From positions 372,001 through 436,000 of the forward strand of contig NZ_JASVDS010000001.1 in assembly GCF_030285365.1 (NCBI RefSeq): DNA of 64,000 nt, read 5' to 3'. A model generated the notes under the pieces. That model saw nothing but the letters and a program-made list of their open reading frames with translations, was not told where the DNA came from and did no database searches. Positions 1 to 9,155 of the stretch are shown piece after piece. Position 1 is the first letter of the stretch. Every line of letters begins with the position of its first letter. This DNA is from Roseateles subflavus. GTDB lineage: Bacteria > Pseudomonadota > Gammaproteobacteria > Burkholderiales > Burkholderiaceae_C. The position numbers and the translations under genes are program-made.

Positions 1-446
1 CCCACGAGCTGGCCGCCCAGCAGGACGCCCAGGATGATGGAGGTGATCGTCAGGCCCTCGATCCAGCCGTTGGCCTTCACCAGCTGGGACGGCGGCAGCA
101 GCTCGGTGAGGATGCCGTACTTGGCCGGCGAGTAGGCCGCCGCGCCCAGGCCGACCACCGCGTAGGCCAGCAGCGGGTGCAGGCCGGTGAGCATCAGCAG
201 GCAGCCGACGACCTTGATGCTGTTCGAGATGAACATCACCCGGCCCTTGGGCACGGCGTCGGCGAAGGCGCCGACGAAGGGCGCCAGCACGACGTAGAAC
301 AGCGCGAACATGGGCACCAGGGCGGCACGCTGCCACTCGGGGGAGCCACCGCTGCGCAGCAGTTCCACGGCGGCGACGAAGAGCGCGTTGTCAGCCAGCG
401 AGCTGAAGAACTGCGCCGCCATGATGGTGTAGAAGCCTTTTTTCAT
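1..446 (-). CDS. lplT: Lysophospholipid transporter LplT (N-terminal part, cut by window edge)
   Basis: Reads leftward from an ATG at 446 and runs off the left edge, leaving about 148 residues. The translation begins MKKGFYTIMAAQFFSSLADN and continues through hydrophobic segments with the family-like stretches LVPMFALFYVVLAPFVG and AVVGLGAAAYSPAKYG, typical of the major-facilitator proteins that flip lysophospholipids across the inner membrane for re-acylation. It is divergent from alanine racemase; lplT beside alr is a familiar betaproteobacterial arrangement. A second LplT-like domain, fused to an acyltransferase, lies at 49290-51203. The C-terminal half cannot be judged. Confidence 0.85.
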   Translation of the reverse strand, partial: MKKGFYTIMAAQFFSSLADNALFVAAVELLRSGGSPEWQRAALVPMFALFYVVLAPFVGAFADAVPKGRVMFISNSIKVVGCLLMLTGLHPLLAYAVVGLGAAAYSPAKYGILTELLPPSQLVKANGWIEGLTITSIILGVLLGGQLV

Positions 447-740
447 GGACCCGAGCTTGTGAATGCCTGTCTTGTCGAAGCAATGGAGAGAAGAGCCGTG
501 CCCCCGTAAACGCCTCACAAAACTTCACAAGCGGGCCATGCTGCGGCGGGTTTATAGCATGCAGGCCTGTGGGCGCCATGACGTCAGGGGGCGCCGCGAT
601 GGGGCGCACGCCGCTCCCGGCTGCAATCCTTCGCAGGCCATGGCGGTGACGGCGCTGCCGCCCGCCCGGCGCGCCGCCGGCCGCGCGCAGCGCACGGCCG
701 GCCCGCAGGCTAGGGCAAACCCTCGGCCTTTGCTGCCACA

Positions 741-1868
741 ATGTCGACCATGCCGCGCCCCATCCAAGCCCTGATCCACCCGTCCAACCTGGCCCACAAC
801 CTGGCGCGTGCCCGCGCCTGTGCCCCCGACGCCCAGGTCTGGGCGGTGGTCAAGGCCAATGCCTACGGTCATGGCGTCGAGAACGTCTTCGAGGCCTTCC
901 GGGCCGCCGATGGCTTCGCCCTGCTGGACCTCGACGAGGCGCAGCGCCTGCGCGACCTCGGCTGGCGCGGCCCCATCCTGCTGCTGGAGGGCTGCTTCGA
1001 GCCTCGCGATCTGGAGCTGTGCTCCCGCCTGAAGCTGTGGCACGCCGTGCACTGCGAGCAGCAGATCGACTGGCTGGCGATGCACAAGACGCACGAGCCC
1101 CACCGCGTCTTCCTCAAGATGAACAGCGGGATGAACCGCCTGGGCTTCTCGCCGCAGGCCTTCCGTGCCGCCTGGACCCGGCTCAACGCCCTGCCCCAGG
1201 TCGACGAGATCTCGCTGATGACGCACTTCTCCGACGCCGACGCCACGCGCTTCGGCGAGGACGGCATCGCCCACCAGATGGCCGCCTGGACGGACGCCAC
1301 GCAGGACCTTCCAGGTGAGCGCTCGCTTTCCAACAGTGCCGCGACGCTGCGTTACAACCAGCGTCCCGAGGTGCGGGCGGACTGGGTCCGCGCCGGCATC
1401 ATGAGCTACGGCGGCGTGCCGGACTTCCCCGAGCACGACCTGGCCCACTGGGACCTGCGGCCCGGCATGAGCCTGCGCGCCCAGGTGATCGCGGTGCAGC
1501 ATCTGCAGCCGGGCGACTCCGTCGGCTACGGCAGCACCTTCGTGGCCGAGCGTCCCATGCGCATCGGCACCGTGGCCTGCGGCTATGCCGACGGCTACCC
1601 GCGCCATGCCGGCAGCGGCACGCCGGTGCTGGTCAACGGCCGCCGCAGCCTGACGGTGGGGCGCGTCTCCATGGACATGCTGGCGGTGGACCTCACCGAG
1701 CTGCCCGACGCCGGCTTCGGCGCCGAGGTGACGCTGTGGGGCCAGAGCAGCCAGGGCGCCGTCCTGTCGATCGACGAGGTCGCCCGCGCGGCCGGCACCA
1801 TCGGCTATGAGCTGATGTGCGCCGTGACCCGCCGCGTGCCGGTGCGCGTCGAGCCGATCCAGCCCTGA
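741..1868 (+). CDS. alr: Alanine racemase
   Basis: 375 residues, normal length for the family. It interconverts L- and D-alanine with pyridoxal phosphate, supplying D-Ala for peptidoglycan. The cofactor lysine is Lys38 in [11 protein letters not shown], and the second catalytic tyrosine lies in DSVGYGSTF. The C-terminal beta domain contains [13 protein letters not shown]. The start may be the ATG at 741 or at 750 (MPRPIQ), since neither has a clear Shine-Dalgarno sequence. It is divergent from lplT across about 295 bases. Confidence 0.95.
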   Translation: MSTMPRPIQALIHPSNLAHNLARARACAPDAQVWAVVKANAYGHGVENVFEAFRAADGFALLDLDEAQRLRDLGWRGPILLLEGCFEPRDLELCSRLKLWHAVHCEQQIDWLAMHKTHEPHRVFLKMNSGMNRLGFSPQAFRAAWTRLNALPQVDEISLMTHFSDADATRFGEDGIAHQMAAWTDATQDLPGERSLSNSAATLRYNQRPEVRADWVRAGIMSYGGVPDFPEHDLAHWDLRPGMSLRAQVIAVQHLQPGDSVGYGSTFVAERPMRIGTVACGYADGYPRHAGSGTPVLVNGRRSLTVGRVSMDMLAVDLTELPDAGFGAEVTLWGQSSQGAVLSIDEVARAAGTIGYELMCAVTRRVPVRVEPIQP

Positions 1869-2036
1869 GCCACCGGGCGATCCGCGCCCTTCCCGGCGGC
1901 TCCTGCTGCAGGCAGTCCCCTCTTGGTGCAGCCCAGGCGGGCCGTGCGGCAGGTCGTCGCGGACGGCTTGGACGGCGCGGCGGTCGCGGTAGGCTTGCAC
2001 CTGAGAACAAGGGGTTCTCGACCACAAGGAGCAGAC

Positions 2037-2414
2037 ATGAGCAGCATGAGCAGTGAGCTGGAACGCCTGGCGGAACTGCATCGCCAGGGCCATTTGAGCG
2101 ACGACGAGTTCGCACGCGCCAAGGCCCGCATCCTGCAGGGCGAGTCCGCGGCGGCGGGCGGCCAGGAGAGCCAGGGCGGCTTCCAGGCCGGCATGGGCAG
2201 CGGCATGGGCAGCGGCACGGCCGGTGCGGCCGGCAACACCCTCCTGCGCCGCAGCCTCAACGACCGCTGGCTGGGCGGCGTCTGCGGCGGTCTCGGCCGC
2301 ATGACCAACGTCGAGTCCTGGATCTGGCGCCTGCTCTTCGTGCTGACCAGCCTGTGCGTCGGCGGCGGCCTGCTGATCTACCTGCTGCTGTGGATCTTCG
2401 TGCCCGAGGAATGA
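2037..2414 (+). CDS. PspC-domain membrane protein with SHOCT-like N-terminus
   Basis: 125 residues from the ATG at 2037, chosen because AAGGAG sits at 2026-2031; the frame is open further upstream but without coding character. The N-terminal 35 residues contain ELERLAELHRQGHLSDDEF, a short SHOCT-like oligomerisation motif. A Gly/Ala-rich linker follows. The last 60 residues are a PspC domain (LNDRWLGGVCGGLG, then a hydrophobic helix ending YLLLWIFVPEE). PspC proteins act at the inner membrane in envelope-stress responses, but no other psp genes are next to it, so the role is inferred from the domain only. Confidence 0.85.
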   Translation: MSSMSSELERLAELHRQGHLSDDEFARAKARILQGESAAAGGQESQGGFQAGMGSGMGSGTAGAAGNTLLRRSLNDRWLGGVCGGLGRMTNVESWIWRLLFVLTSLCVGGGLLIYLLLWIFVPEE

Positions 2415-2522
2415 CCGGGCGATCCGGGGATTCGCCACACGGCTGAGGCGCCGGAATCCCGACCCTCGGGGTAGCATGGGCATTCACCGACCCAACCGGC
2501 GTCGGCCCACCCCCGGGGGTCC

Positions 2523-4760
2523 ATGAAGCGACTCTTGAATGTCTTCCTGCGGCAGTCGCTGTCACGGCAGCTGGTCCTGCAGCTGAGCCTGCTGGTGACC
2601 GTCATGCTGGCGGTGCTGACCGGCCTGGCCTATGCCGTGATCGGCCAGGCCGCCCTGCAGGTGGTGCCGCCGGTGATGCGCCGCACCGTCAGCCTGCATG
2701 CCGCGCAGCAGGGGCAGGTCTTTCTGCAGGCGCAGGCCAGCGTCGAGCGCCTGGGGCAGGAATGGCAGCGCCGCATCGGCCAGGCCAGTGACGCCGAGAT
2801 CGACCGGCGCTGGGCCGAGCTGTTCGAGCGTCAGGCGGACGGCGTCTGGCGGCTGAAGCCGCGCTGGATCGACACCGAGCGCGCGCCCACCTTCTATCTG
2901 CAGCACGGTGCCCACGGCCCCGATGCCTCCGCGAGGCGGCGCGCCGTCGTCAGCCACCAGCTGCTGCTCGAACAGGGGCCGGCGCTCGTGCCGCCCTTCT
3001 TCTCGGTCTACACGGACTTCGTCGAGAAGGGCCTGATGGTGTTCTCGCGGGGGATCGACTGGGGCCGCAGCGCCACGCCCACCACCGACAACTTCAGCTA
3101 CCCGACCATGACCGGCTCGGACCCGGCGCGCAATCCGCAGCGGCAGCGCTTCTGGACCCCGGTCTACTTCGACACCGAGGCCAAGGCCTGGATGGTCTCG
3201 GTCATCCAGCCGCTGGACTGGCAGGGGCGCTGGGTGGGCACGGTCGGCCATGACATCACCATCGACGCGCTGCTGCAGCAGATCGTGGACGCCGAGGCGC
3301 CCATGGGCTCGACGGCCATGATCCTGAGCGGCGCCGGTCAGCTGATCGCCCACCCGCAGCTGCGCGAGCGCATCGCCCAGGCGCAGGGGCAGCTGGCCCT
3401 GCAGGACCTGAAGGACCCGGTGCTCGACCAGGTCCACACGCTGCTGAAGACCCGGGGCGCCGGCACGGGCGGCCAGGCGGGCGGACAGGACGGCATGACG
3501 GCGGATGGCCGCTACCTGGTCGCCTGGAGTCGCATGCCGGGGCCGGACTGGTGGGCGGTGCGCATCATTCCCGTGGACAGCATCGACCGCATCCTGCGCA
3601 CCGTCGTGCGCTGGATGCTGAGCGTGGGCCTGTTCGGCCTGGTGCTGACGCTGCTGCTGCTGCGGGGCGTGGTCCGGCGCCGGCTCTACGAACCGCTGGA
3701 GGCGCTCAGCCAGTCCATCGAGACGCAGGCGAAGCGCGTGCGCGGCGGCGAGGAGCCCAGCGCGCTGCCGGCCGCCGCCTCGCCCGAGCTCATCCGCCTG
3801 ACCGGGGCCTTCGACACGCTGGCGGCGGGCCTCGCCGCACACCGCCGCGAGGAGCACAGCGTGCGCAGCGCCCTGGAGCACGAGGTGCAGGAGCGTCGTC
3901 AGGCGGAGGAGTCGGTGCGGCTGCTGAATCTCTCGCTCGAGGCCCGGGTGCAGGAGCGCGGCCAGCAGCTGCAGCAGGCCCACGAGGAGCTGGTGCAGCG
4001 GGACACGCTGGCCAGCCTGGGCTCGCTCGTGGCGGGGGTCTCCCATGAATTGAACACGCCCATCGGCAACGCCCTGATCGGTGCGGACACCGCCGCCGAG
4101 ACCCTGCGCGCGGTGCGCGAGACACTCGCCGGCCCGGCCGTGCGCCGCAGCGAGCTGGAGCGCCAGCTGCAGCTCGCCGAGGAGAGCCTGCATCTCACGC
4201 TGGGCAATCTGAAGCGCAGTGCCGGCCTCGTGCGCGACTTCAAGCAGGTCGCCATCGACCGCGCCAGCCTCCAGCGCCGGCCCTTCCAGCTGCGGCAGGT
4301 CTGCGAGGAGGTCGTCCACCTGCTGCAGCACTCGCTCAAGGGGCCGCAGCACGAGGTGCTCATCGAGCTGCCTGAGGATCTCAGCCTGGACGGCTACCCC
4401 GGGCCCTTCGGCCAGGTGCTGACCAACCTCGTGCAGAACGCGGTGATCCACGCCTTCGGGGATCGACCGGGCGGGCGCATCCGCATCGAGCTGCTGAGCC
4501 AGGATGCCGAGCACATCCACCTGGCCCTCAGCGACAACGGCCGCGGCATCCCGGCGGAGCACCTGGACCAGGTCTTCAAGCCCTTCTTCACCACGCGCCT
4601 CGGCCAGGGCGGCAGCGGGCTGGGGCTGCACCTGGTCTACACCATCGTCTGCGATGTGCTGGGCGGCCACATCGAGCTCAGCAGCCGCCTGGGCGAAGGC
4701 ACGCGCTTTGTGCTCTCGCTGCCGAAGATCGCCCCGGCGGGCCCCATGGACCGGGCCTGA
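2523..4760 (+). CDS. Membrane sensor histidine kinase (periplasmic sensor, HAMP-like, HisKA, HATPase)
   Basis: 745 residues. A first membrane helix lies near residues 19-42, then a large periplasmic region of about 310 residues resembling Cache/dCACHE sensors, a second helix near 362-382, and a HAMP-like and coiled-coil segment. The phosphoacceptor region is GVSHELNTPIGN with His near 511. The C-terminal ATPase has NLVQNAVIHAF (N box), DNGRGIP (G1) and GGSGLGLHLVYTI (G2). No response regulator is adjacent, so it is an orphan kinase here and its ligand and partner are unknown. The spelling HELNTPIGN is characteristic of a subfamily of such kinases. Confidence 0.9.
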   Translation: MKRLLNVFLRQSLSRQLVLQLSLLVTVMLAVLTGLAYAVIGQAALQVVPPVMRRTVSLHAAQQGQVFLQAQASVERLGQEWQRRIGQASDAEIDRRWAELFERQADGVWRLKPRWIDTERAPTFYLQHGAHGPDASARRRAVVSHQLLLEQGPALVPPFFSVYTDFVEKGLMVFSRGIDWGRSATPTTDNFSYPTMTGSDPARNPQRQRFWTPVYFDTEAKAWMVSVIQPLDWQGRWVGTVGHDITIDALLQQIVDAEAPMGSTAMILSGAGQLIAHPQLRERIAQAQGQLALQDLKDPVLDQVHTLLKTRGAGTGGQAGGQDGMTADGRYLVAWSRMPGPDWWAVRIIPVDSIDRILRTVVRWMLSVGLFGLVLTLLLLRGVVRRRLYEPLEALSQSIETQAKRVRGGEEPSALPAAASPELIRLTGAFDTLAAGLAAHRREEHSVRSALEHEVQERRQAEESVRLLNLSLEARVQERGQQLQQAHEELVQRDTLASLGSLVAGVSHELNTPIGNALIGADTAAETLRAVRETLAGPAVRRSELERQLQLAEESLHLTLGNLKRSAGLVRDFKQVAIDRASLQRRPFQLRQVCEEVVHLLQHSLKGPQHEVLIELPEDLSLDGYPGPFGQVLTNLVQNAVIHAFGDRPGGRIRIELLSQDAEHIHLALSDNGRGIPAEHLDQVFKPFFTTRLGQGGSGLGLHLVYTIVCDVLGGHIELSSRLGEGTRFVLSLPKIAPAGPMDRA

Positions 4761-4798
4761 GGCCGCGAAGGTGCGCCCGGCCCCCGTATCCTGGCGCC

Positions 4799-5302
4799 AT
4801 GGAATTGATCGCCACCAAGCACCCGGCTCAGGACAAGGTCGACACCCTGGAGCTGCGGCGCGACGACGGCAGCCGCGTCCGGCTGCAGATGCCCCGTCAG
4901 GGCACCCTGCCGCATGACCTGATCCATGTGCTGGTCGAGGCCCTGCCCGCCTTGCGCCAGGGTTTCCTGGACCAGGTCGCCCGGGGTGCCGAGCCGGCCT
5001 TCACGATGCGCCAGCTCCATGCGCACCCGGCCGAGGCGGCCGAGGCCGCGGCGGGGGCCTGGCAGGTCGAGGCGGTGGTCGAGGCCCTGCAGACCCAGCT
5101 GTGGGCCGGCTGCTTCGATGCCGACGCCTTCGCCGACGGCGTGCGGCTGGCCTGCGAGGCGCGCGGTGTCGGGGTGCCGGCGACGGACGCGCGGCACTAC
5201 GGCGCCTCGCTCCACGCGCAGGCGCTGCGGATGCTCCAGGACTGGCAGTCGTTGCCCGCCGGCGGCACGCTCGCGCTGCGACACCGGCCCGCGCCCGCCT
5301 GA
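4799..5302 (+). CDS. Conserved-looking hypothetical protein
   Basis: 167 residues, not recognised. It starts MELIATKHPAQDKVDTLELR, 38 bases after the sensor kinase stop. It has no signal peptide or membrane segment and is rich in Ala, Leu, Glu and Asp, so probably a soluble cytoplasmic protein. Codon use matches its neighbours (strong G/C at third positions), which supports it as real. It may be co-transcribed with the kinase. It ends just before the convergent EamA gene. Confidence 0.7.
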   Translation: MELIATKHPAQDKVDTLELRRDDGSRVRLQMPRQGTLPHDLIHVLVEALPALRQGFLDQVARGAEPAFTMRQLHAHPAEAAEAAAGAWQVEAVVEALQTQLWAGCFDADAFADGVRLACEARGVGVPATDARHYGASLHAQALRMLQDWQSLPAGGTLALRHRPAPA

Positions 5303-5324
5303 GGCGCCCCCGGGGCGCGCCGGC

Positions 5325-6239
5325 CTACTGCTGCGGCCGCGTGGCGGCGTAGATGCTGCCGAGGCACAGGGCCATGCCCGCCACGGACAGCGCGGTGGGC
5401 ACCCAGCCCTCCAGCAGCGCCGAGATGGCCAGCGCGATCACTGGAATCACCACGCCCGTGAGCGCGGCCCGGGCCGGCCCCTGGCGCTGCGCGAGCTTGA
5501 AATACAGCACGAAGGCAATGACCGAGCCCGCCACGGCCAGGTACAGCAGGCTCAGCAGGTAGCTCGGCTGCCAGCTGAAGTGCCAGCCCGTGCCGTTGGC
5601 CAGCGAGAGGCTGGCCAGGAAGGCCGAGCCGTAGCCCATGCTCCAGGCCAGCACCGGCACCAGGGGCAGGCCGCGGCGCGTGAGCGTGAGCGTCAGCACA
5701 TTGCCCACGCAGGCGCACAGCACGGCCAGCAGCCCGAGGCCCAGCCCCAGCGCCGCGGTGGGCCGGGCGCCGGTGGCGGCGATCTCGGGCCAGAAGATCA
5801 TCACGACGCCCACCACCCCGCCGCTGGCCGCAACGAGGAAGCGCCGGCTGACCGTCTGGGCGAAGAACAGCCGCCCGGAGAGCGCATTGCCGAAGACCAT
5901 CAGGCAGAACAGCACCGCCACGAGACCGGTGGGGATGTGGCGCTCGGCCTCGTAGACGGAGAAGTAGTTGCCGCTGTACTGCACGATGCCGGTGGCCAGC
6001 ATCAGGCCGTGGGCCGACAGCGGCAGGCGCAGGGACTCGCCATGCCAGCGCGCCAGCCCGGCCAGCATCAGCGCCGCGAGGGCGAAGCGCCAGGCCACGG
6101 AGTTCAGTACCGGCACGCCGCTGTCCAGCTGGTAGAGGATCACGTGCCAGGTGCTGGCCCAGATCAGCGTGGGGCCCCAGAACAGCCAGCGGGAGGACAG
6201 ACCGGCACTGGGGGCGGCCGGCATTGCAGTCGTACTCAT
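5325..6239 (-). CDS. EamA/DMT-family membrane transporter
   Basis: 304 residues with about ten hydrophobic segments in two similar halves, the layout of EamA (drug/metabolite) exporters. The opening reads WGPTLIWASTWHVILYQLD, and the first repeat has GIVQYSGNYFSVYEAERHIPT. The substrate is unknown; members export amino acids, nucleotides or other small metabolites. It lies downstream of a LysE-type exporter on the same strand, but a terminator (6247-6277) separates them, so it probably has its own promoter. A second DMT-family gene lies at 44357-45274. Confidence 0.88.
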   Translation of the reverse strand: MSTTAMPAAPSAGLSSRWLFWGPTLIWASTWHVILYQLDSGVPVLNSVAWRFALAALMLAGLARWHGESLRLPLSAHGLMLATGIVQYSGNYFSVYEAERHIPTGLVAVLFCLMVFGNALSGRLFFAQTVSRRFLVAASGGVVGVVMIFWPEIAATGARPTAALGLGLGLLAVLCACVGNVLTLTLTRRGLPLVPVLAWSMGYGSAFLASLSLANGTGWHFSWQPSYLLSLLYLAVAGSVIAFVLYFKLAQRQGPARAALTGVVIPVIALAISALLEGWVPTALSVAGMALCLGSIYAATRPQQ

Positions 6240-6246
6240 TCAGTTT

Positions 6247-6277
6247 CCAAAAAGAAGACGCGCCGTGAGGGCGCGTC
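6247..6277 (-). terminator. Rho-independent terminator after the LysE-family gene
   Basis: On the minus strand an 8-bp stem GACGCGCC / GGCGCGTC (6257-6277) with a 5-base loop is followed by a T-rich run. It lies between the LysE-type gene upstream and the EamA gene downstream. Confidence 0.75.
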
Positions 6278-6336
6278 CGTTGCATTTCACGACGGGTGCG
6301 CCGCGTGCGGCGACCCGGTTCCTGCGCAGGCCCGGC

Positions 6337-6972
6337 TCAGGCGGCGCGCTTGAAGGTGGCCAGCAGCGTGCCGGCGGCGATGAAGAGGCTGCCGAAGACG
6401 CGGTTGAGCGTCTTGATGTGCTCGGCGCTGCGCAGCGCGGAGAGCACCTTGGCCGCCAGCGCCGTGTAGCCCGCCATCACCACGAGGTCGGTGAAGCACA
6501 GCGTGGCGCCGATGACGGTGTATTGCGACGTCAGGCTCTGGTGCATGTCCAGAAACTGCGGCACCACGGCGAGCAGGAAGACCGTGCCCTTGGGGTTGAC
6601 CGCGTTGATGGCCCAGCCACGCAGCACCAGCTGACGCAGGCTCACCGCGCGGGCCTCGCCCGGCTCGGCGGCCGCCACCAGCGGCTTGGCCGGCGCGCGC
6701 CACTGCTGCACGCCCAGGTAGACGAGGTAGGCCACGCCCAACCACTTGACCAGCGCGAAGCCGAAGGACGAGGCGGCGATCAGCGCGCCGAGGCCCGCAC
6801 CGACCAGCACGATCTGCGTGAGGATGCCCAGCACGAGGCCAAAGGTCGTGAAGTAGCCGCGGCGGAAGCCGTGATTGAGGCCGGAGCTCATGGCGGCGAT
6901 GGCGCCGGCGCCCGGCGAGAGGCTGATGGCCCAGGAAGCGGCGAAGAAGGCCAGCCAGGTCGAGAATTCCAT
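6337..6972 (-). CDS. LysE/RhtB-family amino-acid exporter
   Basis: 211 residues from the ATG at 6972 (MEFSTWLAFFAASWAIS); an upstream in-frame ATG would add a charged, non-coding-like extension. About six membrane helices are visible. The family signature is clear: SLSPGAGAIAAMSSGLNHG at the N-terminus and NAVNPKGTVFLLAVVPQFL in the middle. RhtB-type proteins export homoserine, threonine or related amino acids and lactones; which one cannot be told. It is followed by a terminator. Confidence 0.92.
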   Translation of the reverse strand: MEFSTWLAFFAASWAISLSPGAGAIAAMSSGLNHGFRRGYFTTFGLVLGILTQIVLVGAGLGALIAASSFGFALVKWLGVAYLVYLGVQQWRAPAKPLVAAAEPGEARAVSLRQLVLRGWAINAVNPKGTVFLLAVVPQFLDMHQSLTSQYTVIGATLCFTDLVVMAGYTALAAKVLSALRSAEHIKTLNRVFGSLFIAAGTLLATFKRAA

Positions 6973-7189
6973 GTCGAGGTGCTCCAGCGAAGGCCGCGCC
7001 CGAAGACAGCGGTGGGCGGCGGCGAACCGTGGTTGTAGCACTTTGTCCGGGTTTTTGCCGAGGTCACGGGGCCTGGGTCATGAACGCCGCCCGCGCCCGG
7101 CCCGCGCGGGGCCACTCGTGGTCCACAGGACGGAGGCGGTCCCGCCCGGCGAGCGCCAGGGGGCGGCGGGTCACGCCACAATGCCGACC

Positions 7190-8554
7190 ATGGCCAAGGA
7201 AAAAACCATCTACAGCTGCAGCGAATGCGGCGGCAGCAGCCCGAAGTGGCTCGGCAAGTGCCCGCACTGCGGCGCCTGGAACACGCTCGTCGAGACGCTG
7301 GTCGAACCGGCCGGCGGCGGCAAGAACCGCTTCCAGGCCCTGGCCCGCAGCCAGCCGGTGGCCACGCTCAGCGAGATCGAGGCCAGCGACTACGACCGCA
7401 CGCCCACCGGCCAGGAAGAGCTGGACCGCGTGCTGGGTGGCGGCATCGTGGCCGGCGGCGTGGTGCTGATCGGCGGGGACCCGGGCATCGGCAAGTCCAC
7501 GCTGCTGCTGCAGGCGGTGGACGCCCTCTCGAAGCAGTGCACCGTGCTCTATGTCACCGGCGAGGAGTCGGGCGCCCAGGTCGCGATGCGCGCCCGGCGG
7601 CTCGGGCTCTCCGGCGCCCAGGTGCGGGTGCTGGCCGAGATCAACCTCGAGAAGATCCTGGCCACCATCGAGGCGGAGTCGCCGGCCTTCTGCGTGATCG
7701 ACTCCATCCAGACGCTCTACTCCGACCAGCTCTCCTCCGCGCCCGGCTCCGTGGCCCAGGTGCGCGAGTGCGCCGCGCAGCTCACCCGCACGGCCAAGGC
7801 CGGCGGCTGCGCGATGGTGCTGGTGGGCCACGTCACCAAGGAAGGCGCGCTGGCCGGGCCGCGGGTGCTGGAGCACATCGTGGACACCGTGCTGTACTTC
7901 GAGGGCGACACCCACAGCAGCTTCCGCCTGGTGCGGGCCATCAAGAACCGCTTCGGCGCCGTCAACGAGATCGGCGTCTTCGCCATGACGGACAAGGGCC
8001 TCAAGGGGGTCGCCAACCCCAGCGCCCTCTTCCTCTCCACCCACGGCGACCCGGTGCCGGGCTCCTGCGTGCTGGTCACCCTCGAAGGCACGCGACCGCT
8101 GCTGGTGGAGCTGCAGGCCCTGGTCGACTCCGGCGGGCCGAGCCCGCGCCGGCTCTCGGTCGGCCTGGACCGCGACCGCCTCGCCATGCTGCTGGCCGTG
8201 CTGCACCGGCACGCCGGGGTCTCCACCAGTGACCAGGACGTCTTCGTGAACGCCGTGGGCGGCGTGCGCATCGGCGAACCGGCGGCCGACCTCGCCGTGC
8301 TGCTGGCCATCCAGAGCAGCCTGCGGGGCAAGGCCCTGCCGCGCGGCTTCATCGCCTTCGGCGAGGTGGGCCTGGCCGGCGAGGTGCGCCCGGCGCCCCG
8401 GGGCCAGGAGCGGCTCAAGGAGGCCGCCAAGCTCGGCTTCAGTGTGGCGGTGGTGCCCAAGGCGAACGCGCCCAAGAAGCCCATCGAGGGCCTGACCGTG
8501 CATGCCGTGGACCGCATCGAGGACGCCATCGACGTGCTTCGCGGGCTGGACTGA
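7190..8554 (+). CDS. radA: DNA repair protein RadA (Sms)
   Basis: 454 residues from the ATG at 7190 (MAKEKTIYSC), which matches family N-termini; an ATG at 7181 is also possible. Domains in order: a four-cysteine zinc finger (CSECGG and CPHCGAW, residues 10-27), a RecA-like ATPase with Walker A GGDPGIGKST near residue 95, the RadA-specific KNRFG motif near 250, and a C-terminal Lon-protease-like domain ending in the EGLTVHAVD region. RadA is a branch-migration helicase that extends recombination intermediates. It is divergent from the LysE-family gene. Confidence 0.96.
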   Translation: MAKEKTIYSCSECGGSSPKWLGKCPHCGAWNTLVETLVEPAGGGKNRFQALARSQPVATLSEIEASDYDRTPTGQEELDRVLGGGIVAGGVVLIGGDPGIGKSTLLLQAVDALSKQCTVLYVTGEESGAQVAMRARRLGLSGAQVRVLAEINLEKILATIEAESPAFCVIDSIQTLYSDQLSSAPGSVAQVRECAAQLTRTAKAGGCAMVLVGHVTKEGALAGPRVLEHIVDTVLYFEGDTHSSFRLVRAIKNRFGAVNEIGVFAMTDKGLKGVANPSALFLSTHGDPVPGSCVLVTLEGTRPLLVELQALVDSGGPSPRRLSVGLDRDRLAMLLAVLHRHAGVSTSDQDVFVNAVGGVRIGEPAADLAVLLAIQSSLRGKALPRGFIAFGEVGLAGEVRPAPRGQERLKEAAKLGFSVAVVPKANAPKKPIEGLTVHAVDRIEDAIDVLRGLD

Positions 8555-8667
8555 GTCAAGGTTGGCATCCCGGCCCCCTGCCGGGCTTCACAGGGACTGG
8601 CTCTTGCGGCGAAGTCTGCTTACGATGGGGCGCATCTCGAACTGCCCCTGCCACCAAGGAGCCCGCC

Positions 8668-9102
8668 ATGACCGACTCTGCTGAGCAGCGCCAGCACACC
8701 CGTTTCGACCTGCCGGCGTCGCAGCAGGACGTGGCCTCGCTGCCGGGCTGGATCTTCAAGCCCGTGCAGTTCACCCGCGGCCCGGCGGGCCTGGTGCTGA
8801 ACATCAGCAATGGCGGGCTGCAGGTGCTGACCAGCGCCTCCGAGACGCTGGACCACGGGCCCTACGAGGTGGTGCTGCTGCTCGGGCAGGCCGACGCGGA
8901 GCCCGGCGAGGACGAGCAGGTGTCCTGGTTCAACGGCGTGCTGGAGCGCGCCTGGACGCGCCCGCTGCCGGGCATGGGCCATCTGCACGGCATGCGCTTC
9001 CTCTCCGCCAACTCCACCGCCGAGAAGTTCCTGGCCGGCCATCGCGCCGACCTCGAGGCGGGGCACTGGGTCCGCTGCGTGCTGCTGCAGGTCAAGCCCT
9101 GA
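8668..9102 (+). CDS. PilZ-domain protein (probable cyclic-di-GMP receptor)
   Basis: 144 residues. Both halves of the PilZ cyclic-di-GMP binding signature are present: RxxxR as RQHTR near the N-terminus and [D/N]xSxxG as NISNGG around residue 51. No membrane segments are visible, so it is a single-domain cytoplasmic effector. The start is supported by the AAGGAG at 8656-8661. It converges with a diguanylate cyclase at 9156-11054, suggesting a small cyclic-di-GMP neighbourhood, although the two genes are on opposite strands and need not share regulation. Confidence 0.85.
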   Translation: MTDSAEQRQHTRFDLPASQQDVASLPGWIFKPVQFTRGPAGLVLNISNGGLQVLTSASETLDHGPYEVVLLLGQADAEPGEDEQVSWFNGVLERAWTRPLPGMGHLHGMRFLSANSTAEKFLAGHRADLEAGHWVRCVLLQVKP

Positions 9103-9155
9103 CGCGTCGACGCTGACCTGGCCCCTGGGCGCCAGCGCCGGCACCTGCGGCGGCC

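Noticed and set aside
552-4670. Very long minus-strand open frames opposite alr, the PspC gene and the sensor kinase
   Set aside because: They mirror well-supported plus-strand genes, arise from high-GC codon bias, and encode His/Gln/Ala-rich sequence without motifs.
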